From positions 60,773 to 124,772 of the forward strand of contig NC_014534.1 of NCBI RefSeq assembly GCF_000147335.1: DNA of 64,000 nt, in the 5' to 3' direction. The translations under genes were made by a program, and so were the position numbers. A model generated the notes under the pieces. It saw only the letters and a list, made by a program, of their open reading frames with translations, was not told the origin of the DNA and did no database searches. The stretch's first letter is position 1. Each line of letters starts with the position of its first letter. Positions 18,721 to 27,484 of this stretch are shown piece after piece. Source of the DNA: Gloeothece verrucosa PCC 7822 (lineage in GTDB: Bacteria > Cyanobacteriota > Cyanobacteriia > Cyanobacteriales > Microcystaceae).

Positions 18721-19120
18721 ATGAGTGCCAACGTTCAAAAAATTGCTCAAAACCTCTGAAAAGCCGCCGACCCATTACGGGCTAATTCGGTTTTAAAATC
18801 CCAAGCCGGTTTGTCTAAGGTAGCGGATATGACGGAAATTGAGGAGAAAGGAGCTTTTGATAATTACTAACAAGATTTTCCGGAAAAAATAAGTGATAGT
18901 AGATCTCAGTTGTATGATTAACGAGTTTGGGAGATCGCAAAGTCAGTTGTACCGGGAACTGAAGGCAGGAAAAATCGAAAAACGAATTTCGGCTCGGGGC
19001 GAAATTGGATCAATACCAGAAAAACATTTGCGACATATCGGTAAACTCACAGAGCAGCAGTGGGGTTTAGCATGGGAAGAAGCGGTCAAAACTGCACCAC
19101 CAAGCATATTAGAACCATAA
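18721..19120 (+). pseudogene. Decayed DNA-binding-type gene
   Basis: From the ATG at 18721 the frame reads MSANVQKIAQNL, then a TGA at 18757. Protein-like sequence continues (KAADPLRANSVLKSQAG, GLSKVADMTEIEEKGAFDNY) to a TAA, then further after it. The coding character shifts frame near 18893, where 75 codons remain open (SQLYRELKAGKIEKR, GKLTEQQWGLAWEEAVKTAP). The last motif recalls the L-x-x-EQQ-x-x-WEEAV-x-TA segment of cyanobacterial ParB-like or plasmid DNA-binding proteins. Two stops plus a frameshift argue for an inactivated gene. The open 3' part (18893-19120, GTG start) could be translated on its own, but I doubt it. Confidence 0.5.
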
Positions 19121-19220
19121 GCCAGAGAGTGACTCCCAAAAATTTGATGACCTTTTTAGCCTAAAAGTTACAAAACTTTACAACTAAATTTCAAGAATCG
19201 CTCTTAAAAAAGATTTTTTA

Positions 19221-19303
19221 TCCATAGTTGAAAATTATTGGCTCATAATATGCCTCCTAATTTCAACTTATGCGTAACAATTTTCAACTTATGGGTGAAC
19301 GGA
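19221..19303. repeat. Direct and inverted repeat cluster upstream of the recombinase
   Basis: TTTCAACTTATG occurs at 19261 and again at 19282 (21-bp spacing), each followed by a GTAACA- or GTGAAC-like tail. An inverted copy, CCATAGTTGAAAATT, lies at 19222. The core CTTATNCGTAACA resembles the 20-bp iteron core CTTATACATAACA at 15461-15540, so the same protein might bind both. The cluster may be an operator, a recombination core or a second iteron set. It lies in the 333-bp gap before the recombinase gene, where I see nothing else. Confidence 0.55.
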
Positions 19304-19453
19304 CAATTTTTTCAGTGTGATCGCCAAGGGAGAAATTCTTTAGGCGAAAAATAGCTTATGAAAAACAGACTTTAAATAAGTTATTTTTGGCAATGGAGTT
19401 TGGCACGGGCGGTTTGAGCTAAAGTTAAAATATCCTCTCTTATCCAGTATTGT

Positions 19454-20410
19454 ATGACCCAGTTGGTCGAAAGAGCGGCTCACCCGTTACAATTGTCTCT
19501 ACCGTTACCCCTGACGGCTCATCCGGTATCGGTGTACCTGGGAACCCTTCGCCCCAATTCCGTCCCCATCGTTCGCCGTCACCTTGATGAACTTGCCCAA
19601 ATTTTGACCGATAATCAATGCGATGCCATGACGCTCAATTGGGGGCAATTACGTTATCAGCACACCGCATCCCTACGCGCCGTTTTGATCCAAAAATATT
19701 CCCCCGGTACAGTCAATCACAAACTATGCGCCTTGAGACGAGTTTTGAGAGAGGCTAAAAAATTGAAGTTAATAACCCTAGAAGATTACAGCGATGCCAT
19801 TGAAATTGATAGTGTTAGAAATCATCAGCCCTCCCTTAAAGGACGGGCACTATCCTCTCTTGAAATACAAGTTTTATTCACCCATTTGTTAGAGTTATCG
19901 ACCATCAGTAGTTTCAGAGACGCTGCTTTATTAGCCGTTTTACTAGGTTCTGGGTTACGTCGCGCCGAAGTCGTATCCTTAGATCTGGCTGATTTCAATC
20001 ACAGTACCGGTGGAATAGAGGTTAGAGAGGGCAAGGGAGGCAAAAATCGAACCGTTTATCTGCCGGATTGGGGCACGTCATTAGTGGTTCAATGGCTAAA
20101 CCTGCGCGGGTTTAGACCGGGGCCATTATTCTACGCGGTCAATAAAGGTCAACGCATCGTCAAGAGACGCATGAGCGGGCAAGCCGTCCTGTACATTCTG
20201 CAAAAACGCGCCTCCGATGCCGGTATCGAACAAGTTTCCCCCCACGATCTCAGACGGACTTTTATCTCCGGGCTTCTCGATGCCGGTATCGATCTAGTCA
20301 CCGTGCAAAAATTGGCCGGTCATAGCGATCCGGCTACCACCGCCCGCTACGATCGCCGGGGCGAAGAGGCTAAACGGAGGGCGGCCAACACGATCAACGC
20401 TCCTTTTTGA
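19454..20410 (+). CDS. Tyrosine recombinase (integrase/XerC-like)
   Basis: The 318-residue protein has an N-terminal SAM-like DNA-binding domain (about 25-110) and a catalytic domain with all hallmark residues: R in GSGLRRAEV (about 169), a Lys in GKGGKNRT, H-x-x-R in SPHDLRRT (H264, R267), H in LAGHSDPATTARY (H290) and the nucleophile Tyr299. On a plasmid it most likely resolves multimers or moves a cassette. The repeat cluster just upstream could include its site. Composition is more GC-rich than neighbours to the left. Confidence 0.93.
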   Translation: MTQLVERAAHPLQLSLPLPLTAHPVSVYLGTLRPNSVPIVRRHLDELAQILTDNQCDAMTLNWGQLRYQHTASLRAVLIQKYSPGTVNHKLCALRRVLREAKKLKLITLEDYSDAIEIDSVRNHQPSLKGRALSSLEIQVLFTHLLELSTISSFRDAALLAVLLGSGLRRAEVVSLDLADFNHSTGGIEVREGKGGKNRTVYLPDWGTSLVVQWLNLRGFRPGPLFYAVNKGQRIVKRRMSGQAVLYILQKRASDAGIEQVSPHDLRRTFISGLLDAGIDLVTVQKLAGHSDPATTARYDRRGEEAKRRAANTINAPF

Positions 20411-20511
20411 GGGGACATATTTTGTGATTTGCCCTTAAAGCTTGAAATGTGTGTAAATTAAAAATGTAGCTAATTCTAGTAGCCTTTTCTTTGATCTGAG
20501 GCGCGTCATGT

Positions 20512-21678
20512 ATGCGAATGTCTCTATCCGTTATCAGAACAGACGGCGGAACTTCTTCCAGGGCGGGTTTATCCTCGACGACGATCGCCGAATACGCCCA
20601 AGCCCTGCAAGAGGGGTGCATTTTCCCTCCCGTGGTGGTTTTTCGGGATGAAAATGAGTTCTATTGGCTGGCTGACGGTTTTCATCGCCTAGAGGCGGCG
20701 CGATGCTCGGGTTTTCGAGAAATAGAAGTTGAGCTATCGCTCGGGAGTCGTCGTGATGCGATCCTTTACGCCGTCGGCTGCAACGCCGAACACGGGATGA
20801 GACGCTCGATCGCCGACAAACGTCATGCTGTGAAGATGATCTTAGACGATCTAGAATGGAGGGAATACAGCGATCGTGAAATCGCTCGACTGACCAAAAC
20901 CTCCCATACGTTCGTGGCCAAAATTCGCTCTAGCATCACTGACAAGGTTGCCACCGAACGACTGTATCAGAATAAATATGGCGACCTGGCCTACATGGAA
21001 ACCGCGAACATCGGCAAATCCATCCCACCAGAGGAAAAGCCAAAAACCGTGCGACTTCAACCGGCGGTCTGGAAACGCTTGGAAGAGTATCAGCAGCAAT
21101 CCGGTCAAGCCAGTTTAGAGGCAGCGATCGCTTCATTGCTAGAGATTCCCTCATCTGAGGAAACCTCGGTCAATCCAACTGGTGAACCGCGCACCTTGGG
21201 AATCGATCCGGCCTTGGGGACTCTGCGGTGGGCGGTGTTGGAACGGGCGGACTCCGAGTGCGAACTCCCTCCTCTGTTGGACTACGGTACCATCACCACA
21301 ACCCCTAAATGCCCCACCTCGCAACGCTTATCGGAATTAGAACAAGATTTAGTGGTGCTGCTGCGAGAATTTTGTCCAACCGAAGTGGCCATCGAGATTC
21401 CCTTCCTCAATACCGATTCCGAGATCAATCCCAAACATCTACAAAATGCTTTAGAGGTTATAGGAGTAGTGGATTTGGTATGTTATCGTGAATGCTCGAT
21501 CGTCCCGATTCGCCTGTATCGGAATCAATGGAAATGTCATGTATGCGATTTTCGGGCCTCGGATGAAGATGTTACGGATACAATAGCAGGGCTTTTTGAT
21601 TTGCAAGTAAAGCCGAGTGAACGGCTCGATGCGATCGCCATCGCTTATGCGGCTATCTGCGGTGTTGGAGAAAATTAG
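20512..21678 (+). CDS. ParB-like domain fused to a RuvC-like endonuclease
   Basis: Residues 1-75 form a ParB/sulfiredoxin-like domain (WLADGFHRLEAARCSGF). Residues 85-145 carry the ParB-type linker and HTH (NAEHGMRRSIADKRHAV, SDREIARLTKTSHTFVAKI). A short linker follows, then residues 228-385 form an RNase-H-fold RuvC-like domain with the expected acidic residues: D232 in GIDPALGT, E295 in EVAIEIP and D373 in RLDAIAIAYA. A CxxC pair (WKCHVCDF) sits inside the RuvC half. The chain therefore joins site-specific DNA recognition with Holliday-junction-type cleavage. It follows the recombinase by about 100 bp. The start is ATG 20512 with GAGG ten bases upstream; the ATG at 20518 is an alternative. 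Confidence 0.88.
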   Translation: MRMSLSVIRTDGGTSSRAGLSSTTIAEYAQALQEGCIFPPVVVFRDENEFYWLADGFHRLEAARCSGFREIEVELSLGSRRDAILYAVGCNAEHGMRRSIADKRHAVKMILDDLEWREYSDREIARLTKTSHTFVAKIRSSITDKVATERLYQNKYGDLAYMETANIGKSIPPEEKPKTVRLQPAVWKRLEEYQQQSGQASLEAAIASLLEIPSSEETSVNPTGEPRTLGIDPALGTLRWAVLERADSECELPPLLDYGTITTTPKCPTSQRLSELEQDLVVLLREFCPTEVAIEIPFLNTDSEINPKHLQNALEVIGVVDLVCYRECSIVPIRLYRNQWKCHVCDFRASDEDVTDTIAGLFDLQVKPSERLDAIAIAYAAICGVGEN

Positions 21679-21931
21679 GATTTTAAATTTAAACTTTGAG
21701 TTTAAATTTAAATAATTAAGCTCTCTTTACTGCGAAAAAACTGGATAAAAGATTTAAATTTCAGCTAAAATTTCAATAAAGCCGTTGATTCTACTTTCCC
21801 TTTTCAATAGTATCATTGTTCAAAAGCTCAGAACGAACTTCTGGTTTTTTGGGGTTTTAACTAGAGAATCAAAAATAGAAATTATGAAAATATTTCGAGC
21901 TTTTTTTAGATTTAGCTGTTCTGGAAGCCTC

Positions 21932-21962
21932 AGATGAATGGGGACAAAACCCCAATTCATCT
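21932..21962. repeat. Imperfect hairpin
   Basis: AGATGAATGGGG and CCCCAATTCATCT pair with a single-base bulge around a 6-nt loop. It overlaps the protein-like debris described for this region, so part of its symmetry may be accidental. There is no T-run, so it is unlikely to be a terminator. Confidence 0.4.
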
Positions 21963-22285
21963 CGGACTGCAATACAAGGTTTACTACAGTCATAATCTGC
22001 CTGATAAATTTCGTATTTTTGTAGCTGATTCGGTTACAACATTATCTTTAGTTAAAATTTTTTTGCCACAAAAAAATTGATTCGTATCCAACATGATGAT
22101 ACAATAATATTTAAATAGACAAGAAATTTTTTAAAACATTCAAAGTTCAAGAATAAGCCTCATTAAAACTTTCTGTTACATCTTCTGCACCAGCCACCTC
22201 GGCAACTATTTCTTAATTGCTATTCCCCTCTGGGAGATTTAAGAGTAAACTAGATCCCAAAAGTGCATGATTACAGGTCGAACTT

Positions 22286-22444
22286 ATGCAAACCCTGAGA
22301 ACCTCTGCCCAGACCCCCCAAACGCTAAACAACCGTCCTTCTAATGGTTGGGTACCTTGGCAGGACGGCTTTAGCTCCTATTCGGCGGGTGTTCTACCTC
22401 AAGTTCTCTATTCTGTACACTTATCAATGGAGGCAGGACAATGA
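22286..22444 (+). CDS. Possible small protein of 52 residues
   Basis: An ATG frame preceded by a weak AGG encodes a small Gln/Ser-rich polypeptide starting MQTLRTSAQTPQTLNNRPSN and ending SVHLSMEAGQ. Codon use is balanced and unlike the AT-rich surroundings, which is the main reason to list it. I recognise no family. Confidence 0.35.
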   Translation: MQTLRTSAQTPQTLNNRPSNGWVPWQDGFSSYSAGVLPQVLYSVHLSMEAGQ

Positions 22445-23086
22445 AAGAGTAACAATTTAAATTTTCTGATGACATCATTCTAACAGCTATCCCGTGACTT
22501 GTACAGGTAGCTGAGGTGAGATTTATGGTCAAAATTTAAATAATTGCTCTTTTAAGCGTCAGCAATCGCCTTCATTGGTTCTTATCCACGAATTATCTAA
22601 TGGAGAACCATGATTACATCACAATTATCTTGTTTTAAATTAATGTTTGCCCCTAGGCTATTAATTTCTTACAGCCATGAAAGAAATCAAATAGCGATCG
22701 CCCCAGGCGTAAAGCAAAAGTTTTAAGGAAACTGATGTAAGGTTTCATAGGACTTACTCCATGTGTCCTATTGCTGGAAATTGGGCTACGGTGATCAGAT
22801 TGCAATCTGTTGACCGACAGGGTTTCTATGCCAAAAAAGCCCCCATCTATTCAGTTACAAAAAAAGAAAATGCTGGAGATTCCCCAAGGAGTAAAGTTAG
22901 TGCCGAGAAGCCAGATTAAAATTTTAACCTGTGCAGTGCGATCCTCATTTAACAGGTATCGCTTCCCCAACTCCATCCAAGAGGCTTCACCAGCCTCAAA
23001 ACGAATAATCACTTTCATCTTAAAGTGACTTTGACTAACTTTACTAAAAATAAGGAATCTCCAGCCCCACTCAATCCTGGAGAATT

Positions 23087-25294
23087 ATGACTACAGCAAC
23101 GATAGATAAGACAACACAACACAAATTTTTGGCCAACCCCGAAGCCGAAGAGTTAATACTTGGCGGTATTTTATTCGACCCGAGGGCGATCGCACGAGTG
23201 GCGGACATCCTATCGCCCGAACACTTCTATGTACGCGCCCACGCCACCATCTATCAAACAGCCCTAGAAATGTACCGAGAGGGGCTGCCAATAGATTTGA
23301 TGACCGTTAAGCATCGCTTAGAAGAAAAAGGTCTTCTAGAACAAGTTGGGGGGATTTGCCGATTAGCCACCTTGATCGAGCGAACTGTATCAGCCGCCAA
23401 TATAGATGTCTATGCCAAGAACATAGTCAGAAAGCATTGGGAGAAGCGGGAGATACAGGCACTCTCACATAAAATCAACGAATGGGTTGAAGATCCCAAC
23501 TATTCACCCGCCGATATCCAAGAATTGATCGTCAATCAGGCCCAGGCGATTAATATTGCCTCTGGTGATAAATCCCTATTAAACCGAGCGATCGCACAGA
23601 TCAAGCAAATTCTCAAACAACCCGATCGCACGGAACTCCAGCAGAACGCCAAGCTTGAGCAACTGCGCTCCGAGTTAAAGATCAATCCCTACCAATGGGA
23701 GAGAAATTTTGTCGAAGCGGCCAAAAAAGAGCTTAAAGGGGATACGGAACAGGCCAGGCTGCGCTTGGAAGTGCTGGCTTACGTGCAGACGGGAGATATT
23801 TACGAGAAAACGCTGCTCAGGGGCAGAATTTGCAGCCACTACCGCATAAGTAAGTCCGAATTGAATTATCTGGCACAACAAATCGAGAAGGAACTAGAAA
23901 GTGTCGCCGTTACGGATTTTCTCTTTGACGATTTCTTGAACACCGGTACGGTAGCCCTAAATTGGGTCGTTCCGGGGTTATTGCCAGTGGGGGAAACCGT
24001 TATCTTGGCGGCACTGGCCAAGACCGGTAAAACCTTACTGGCTACAGACGTAGCTTATTCGATCCTGAGCGGCGATCGCGTACTGGGGGAGCAACCGGGA
24101 GTTAAGGGCAAAGTTCTCTTAGTCACCTCTGACGAGTCCCCGAACTCCACAAAACGACGGCTACGAGCAAAAGGATTCGACCTATTGGTCAACCGCAACG
24201 ATCTGAGGATCATGACCAAATTAGATATCAACGATCTATCGCCCCTAGAAGTAGCCCTATCGGAGCATCAACCGGTGCTGGTAATTATCGACTCTTTAAC
24301 TTCGATTACCGAGAATCTGGGAGTTTCGGAAAAAGATCCGGAGTTTGCCCGTTCTATTTACCGTTTGAAAAACTTAATCGGCAGTTATGGCGCGTCAGGA
24401 ATATTAATACATCATGAGAACAAATGTCCGGATGCCAAGGGAATCAACCAAGTAAGCGGTAGTGCCAGAATAGTAGCCGCTACCTGGGGGGTATGGCAAC
24501 TCAAGGCCGTTAACCCCAATGATGAGCAAGATCCCCGTCGTTGGTTGAGGGTCAAGCCGCGCGAGGGGGAAGCCGTTTGCCATATCCTCAAGCTCAATCC
24601 TAAAGATCTATGGGCATCTGAGACGATTTTTGAATATGTTGGCGAATTTGGCGATGAGAATGGGGAGAAACGGACGCAGGGGCAGAGGGTGTTAGATCTG
24701 TTGGCTCGATTTGCCCCACATGGCCTGGATTACAGCGAAATTGACTCATACTTGAATATCGGGCGATCGCTCTATACCGTACTGGACCGGTTGGAAGACC
24801 GGCAGTTAATTACCAAGCAGCGATCGCAAGTTAACCCCAGGCGTTGGATGTATTGCTTGCCGGGTTCGGACGATGACGGTGGAGATGGTGGCCAACCTAT
24901 ACCCCCATCGGATAGTCCACCACCGACTGAACCGCAAGCATCACCGCCTTCACCGGTGGCAATGGTTTCCTCTTCACCATTAGAACTTGGTAATGGGGAG
25001 GAAACTCAAGCCGCTCCCGATAGGCCTACCCCCAACGACGAAACCCAGGAAGCCGCACCGGTTGAAGACAATAGCCCCAAAGACCCAAAACCCGCACCGG
25101 CTCCTAAATTTAAGATCGGACAAAAAGTTGATCGCTATATACCCACATATGATATAACCCAAAGAGGAAAAATGATCGTCAAGCGAGTTTTTAAAGTTTT
25201 TGAATGGGTTTACTTATTGAATGATCCTGCCCAAACTTGGGTTTATGAACGATATCTCAAACCCACTTTAGTTGATGATAATTCGACCCGTTAA
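23087..25294 (+). CDS. Plasmid replication helicase: DnaB N-terminal domain fused to a RepA-like ATPase
   Basis: The start ATG follows CTGGAGAATT. Residues about 15-120 form the DnaB N-terminal domain (NPEAEELILGGILFDP, LPIDLMTVKHRLEEKG). About 290-520 form a RecA-fold ATPase of the AAA_25/RepA type with Walker A LAKTGKT near residue 310 and Walker B LVIIDSLTS near 400. A winged-helix-like segment follows (ARFAPHGLDYSEIDSYLNIG), then a Pro/Ser-rich linker (about 600-675) and a small C-terminal domain (KFKIGQKVDRY). The Walker A lacks the usual first Gly of GxxxxGKT. This is probably the main replication initiator/helicase of the plasmid. Several HIP1 octamers lie inside the gene. Confidence 0.88.
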   Translation: MTTATIDKTTQHKFLANPEAEELILGGILFDPRAIARVADILSPEHFYVRAHATIYQTALEMYREGLPIDLMTVKHRLEEKGLLEQVGGICRLATLIERTVSAANIDVYAKNIVRKHWEKREIQALSHKINEWVEDPNYSPADIQELIVNQAQAINIASGDKSLLNRAIAQIKQILKQPDRTELQQNAKLEQLRSELKINPYQWERNFVEAAKKELKGDTEQARLRLEVLAYVQTGDIYEKTLLRGRICSHYRISKSELNYLAQQIEKELESVAVTDFLFDDFLNTGTVALNWVVPGLLPVGETVILAALAKTGKTLLATDVAYSILSGDRVLGEQPGVKGKVLLVTSDESPNSTKRRLRAKGFDLLVNRNDLRIMTKLDINDLSPLEVALSEHQPVLVIIDSLTSITENLGVSEKDPEFARSIYRLKNLIGSYGASGILIHHENKCPDAKGINQVSGSARIVAATWGVWQLKAVNPNDEQDPRRWLRVKPREGEAVCHILKLNPKDLWASETIFEYVGEFGDENGEKRTQGQRVLDLLARFAPHGLDYSEIDSYLNIGRSLYTVLDRLEDRQLITKQRSQVNPRRWMYCLPGSDDDGGDGGQPIPPSDSPPPTEPQASPPSPVAMVSSSPLELGNGEETQAAPDRPTPNDETQEAAPVEDNSPKDPKPAPAPKFKIGQKVDRYIPTYDITQRGKMIVKRVFKVFEWVYLLNDPAQTWVYERYLKPTLVDDNSTR

Positions 25295-26150
25295 ACCTTC
25301 TCTAACTAAGGCATCAATAACCCTTAAAAAATCGATTTTAAACACCCCTGTCACTAATTAATAACTTGGGTAGCTAAAGGATGTAGGTTTGTTATATTGT
25401 CTAATAACAAGCTAAATTTACGCTGCTTAAAAATCGAGGCAAAGCGGTTTTTAACTAGAATTTACCAGTGGATAAATCCGCTTTATATTTATCCGCTTGT
25501 TCAAGGGATCATTTAAGGCAAAATAAGCCGTAGAGAGTGGAGCTAAAAAAGCCTTATCTGTTTGACAAACAGGTTGGGAATGTGAGGATTACTATTTTTA
25601 GGTGCTGTGTTCCCTTAAATGATAAATATTATTATTAAGTTAATTGTTAAGTTCTGTAATAGCTCGGGGAACTCCCCCCCTCTATAGGGTATATCTAAAT
25701 CGGTTTAACTAATAGCTAAAACTCTTGATATATCTACTTTATAGCTTATTTAACAACTTCGTCAGCAAGTATTCAACAGTTATTCAACACCGATTGAACA
25801 AGCTCCGGGTTTGAAATACTAAAAAGCTTATTTTAAAAGGGTTTCAGAGTTTGTCAACATGAAGGGGTCTGTTTTGGGGTGAGTTAAAAAGGTTGACCCG
25901 TTAATGTCAATAAGAGCCATAAATGAAAACCGAAGAATTGTCGGATACTCTCTTGTGTTAATGCCAAATAATTGATACTATTACCATAAGTAATCAGAAG
26001 CTTGATAATTAAATAAATTTGTTTCCTTCATGCTCTTGTGGCAGTACGGACTGATTACGTTGGCTCAATTGGACAGAATTGTTACCTGGCAAGACCAATA
26101 GGTTGAGCAACAATTGTATCTTTAATGGATTTAAGAGAAAAAAAAATTAA
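25295..26150. other. Candidate replication origin or regulatory region
   Basis: There is no gene in 0.85 kb directly downstream of the helicase gene. It holds an inverted pair AGTGGATAAA / TTTATCCGCT (near 25467-25500) resembling two DnaA boxes, the nested inverted repeats at 25508-25623, and two direct copies of TATTCAACA (25770 and 25781) followed by an inverted TTGAACA. It also holds several AT-rich tracts. These are usual components of origins; function is not shown. Confidence 0.45.
25508..25623. repeat. Nested inverted repeats
   Basis: ATCATTTAAGG (25508-25518) and CCTTAAATGAT (25613-25623) are a perfect 11-bp inverted repeat 94 bp apart. Between them, at 25558-25572, lies the palindrome CTGTTTG-A-CAAACAG. 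The arrangement suggests protein binding or a cruciform, as in origins or centromere-like sites. Confidence 0.6.
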
Positions 26151-26402
26151 CTAATTGATTGACTTCGGATTAAAACTTAGTTCCCACAGAAACGAGAATA
26201 AAAAATTTGCCGAAGCCACTTTCTCAACTCGGCTAGAATTTGAAGAGTTCATGATCTCATCAAGATTATTAGAACAATCGAAATTTATCTTGAAAATTTG
26301 CCAGAGAATAATGGCGATCAAAAGTGATAACATAAAAAGCCGTTGATAATTATTGATGTACTTAATTGGAGCCTGGATAAGCTGTGGGATTAGTTTACTC
26401 AT
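26151..26402 (-). CDS. Possible small single-pass membrane protein
   Basis: An 83-codon frame with one clear hydrophobic segment (LFMLSLLIAIILWQIFKI, residues about 22-39) and a polar tail. There is no Shine-Dalgarno sequence and no family I recognise. A plus-strand frame of 63 codons overlaps it almost completely, so coding is uncertain. Confidence 0.3.
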   Translation of the reverse strand: MSKLIPQLIQAPIKYINNYQRLFMLSLLIAIILWQIFKINFDCSNNLDEIMNSSNSSRVEKVASANFLFSFLWELSFNPKSIN

Positions 26403-26541
26403 GATTTTGCCAGAAATTAAATGATCACTTTGCCATTGGCTTCTCTACAATTTCAATTATTTCGTTAATTAACCAAGCAATTCCTTAATTAAATTTTGAC
26501 TCTCTGCCGTTTAGAAAACGGCAGATGGTCAATACAGGAGA

Positions 26542-27009
26542 TCAAGAAGGAGAGGCGTTGTCGGAGAGTTTACGGGCAATCCCGCTCTGAAAAACTTTAA
26601 TGATAACTTCTGCCGTCTTGGAACAGTGCAGCTTGTTTCTGATATTGCCGAGATGGGTTTTAACCGTGCTGATCTTGCAATTTATGCAATTAGCGATCAA
26701 ACGGGGTTTGTAAATTCCCTGACAGATAAGCCTTAAAATTTTTTGTTCAGTTTCCGTGAAGGAAGTCGAATAGTATTGAGCTAAATTATCCGACGGAAAT
26801 TCTTCAATAAATCTCAAGGAGCAAAATTTATAGGCCAATTCTTCAAGATCATTCGCGTGCATTTTAAGGCGAATAGCTTTTAATCGGTAACAAATCGTCG
26901 ACTCAGACAAATTCAACTCTTTTCTTAGCTTAGAGTTCTCAACGCTTCCTTTACAAAAAGCTTTGACAATTTCCATTTCAGTTTCATCAAATAATGAAAG
27001 CGAATACAT
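26542..27009 (-). CDS. Tandem LuxR-type HTH protein
   Basis: The 155-residue protein consists of two LuxR/GerE-type helix-turn-helix units. The first, at about 5-65, is degenerate (FDETEMEIVKAFCKG, SESTICYRLKAIRLKM). The second, at about 82-145, is closer to consensus (SFTETEQKILRLICQGI, KISTVKTHLGNIRNKL). It has no receiver or ligand domain. It is probably a DNA-binding regulator of plasmid genes and is divergent from another LuxR-type HTH gene 200 bp away. Confidence 0.8.
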   Translation of the reverse strand: MYSLSLFDETEMEIVKAFCKGSVENSKLRKELNLSESTICYRLKAIRLKMHANDLEELAYKFCSLRFIEEFPSDNLAQYYSTSFTETEQKILRLICQGIYKPRLIANCINCKISTVKTHLGNIRNKLHCSKTAEVIIKVFQSGIARKLSDNASPS

Positions 27010-27209
27010 TATGCAAATGTTGAGCGTAGTAGGATTTAGTTTTCATTTTAGGAGATTTTCTAATTTTTTTCGTTAGCCATAAAGTTGAATTAAAAATTTA
27101 TTCAATAGACTGATGACAAGCTCCCAAAAATGCGAGAAGGTACTAATACAAAAAAAACAAAGATGTTTGAAAACTTTAAACTTTCCTAATCAATCCTCTC
27201 CTGTTATTG

Positions 27210-27425
27210 ATGAATGATTTACCTCTAAATTTAACACCAAGACAAAAAAAAGTTCTGACACTTATCTGTCAAGGGAAAAGCCGAGAAGCGATCGCAGAAT
27301 ATTTACAAATTAGTGAAAAGACCTGCCATTACCATACCGGAAATTTAACCAAACAATTTGGGGTAAAAGAACTCTACCAAGTTGTTGCCCTAGCTTACCA
27401 ACATAACATAATTAAGGCTGGATAA
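27210..27425 (+). CDS. Stand-alone LuxR-type HTH protein
   Basis: It is a single GerE/LuxR helix-turn-helix (LTPRQKKVLTLICQGKSREA, ISEKTCHYHTGNLTKQFGV) of about 71 residues, starting at ATG 27210. A TTG three bases upstream is the alternative. With no sensory domain it must act with partners or be controlled by its own level. The short distance (about 60 bp) to the next gene suggests co-transcription with the sigma-like protein. Confidence 0.85.
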   Translation: MNDLPLNLTPRQKKVLTLICQGKSREAIAEYLQISEKTCHYHTGNLTKQFGVKELYQVVALAYQHNIIKAG

Positions 27426-27484
27426 TCAATACTTAAATCAGTCAAAAGGCAGAGAACATAAATCTATCTTTGAGAGTATTTGCT

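Larger units (their letters stand above)
21679..23086. other. 1.4-kb region with remnants and small frames
   Basis: There is no large gene. At about 21905-21997 a stop-bounded frame reads like a protein C-terminus (LAVLEASDEWGQNPNSS, ending GLLQS) and is probably debris of a lost gene. A 52-codon frame at 22286-22444 is listed separately. A 38-codon frame at 22610-22726 has a neat GGAG-ACC-ATG start but no recognisable product. Near 22810-23030 the plus strand (72 codons) and the minus strand (55 codons, starting MKVIIRFEAGEASWM) are both open, and I cannot decide which, if either, is real. TTATCCACG at about 22584 matches a DnaA-box-like sequence. Confidence 0.4.

Noticed and set aside
22810..23028. 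72-codon plus-strand gene
   Set aside because: An overlapping minus-strand frame (MKVIIRFEAGEASWM...) looks at least as protein-like, so neither could be called with confidence.
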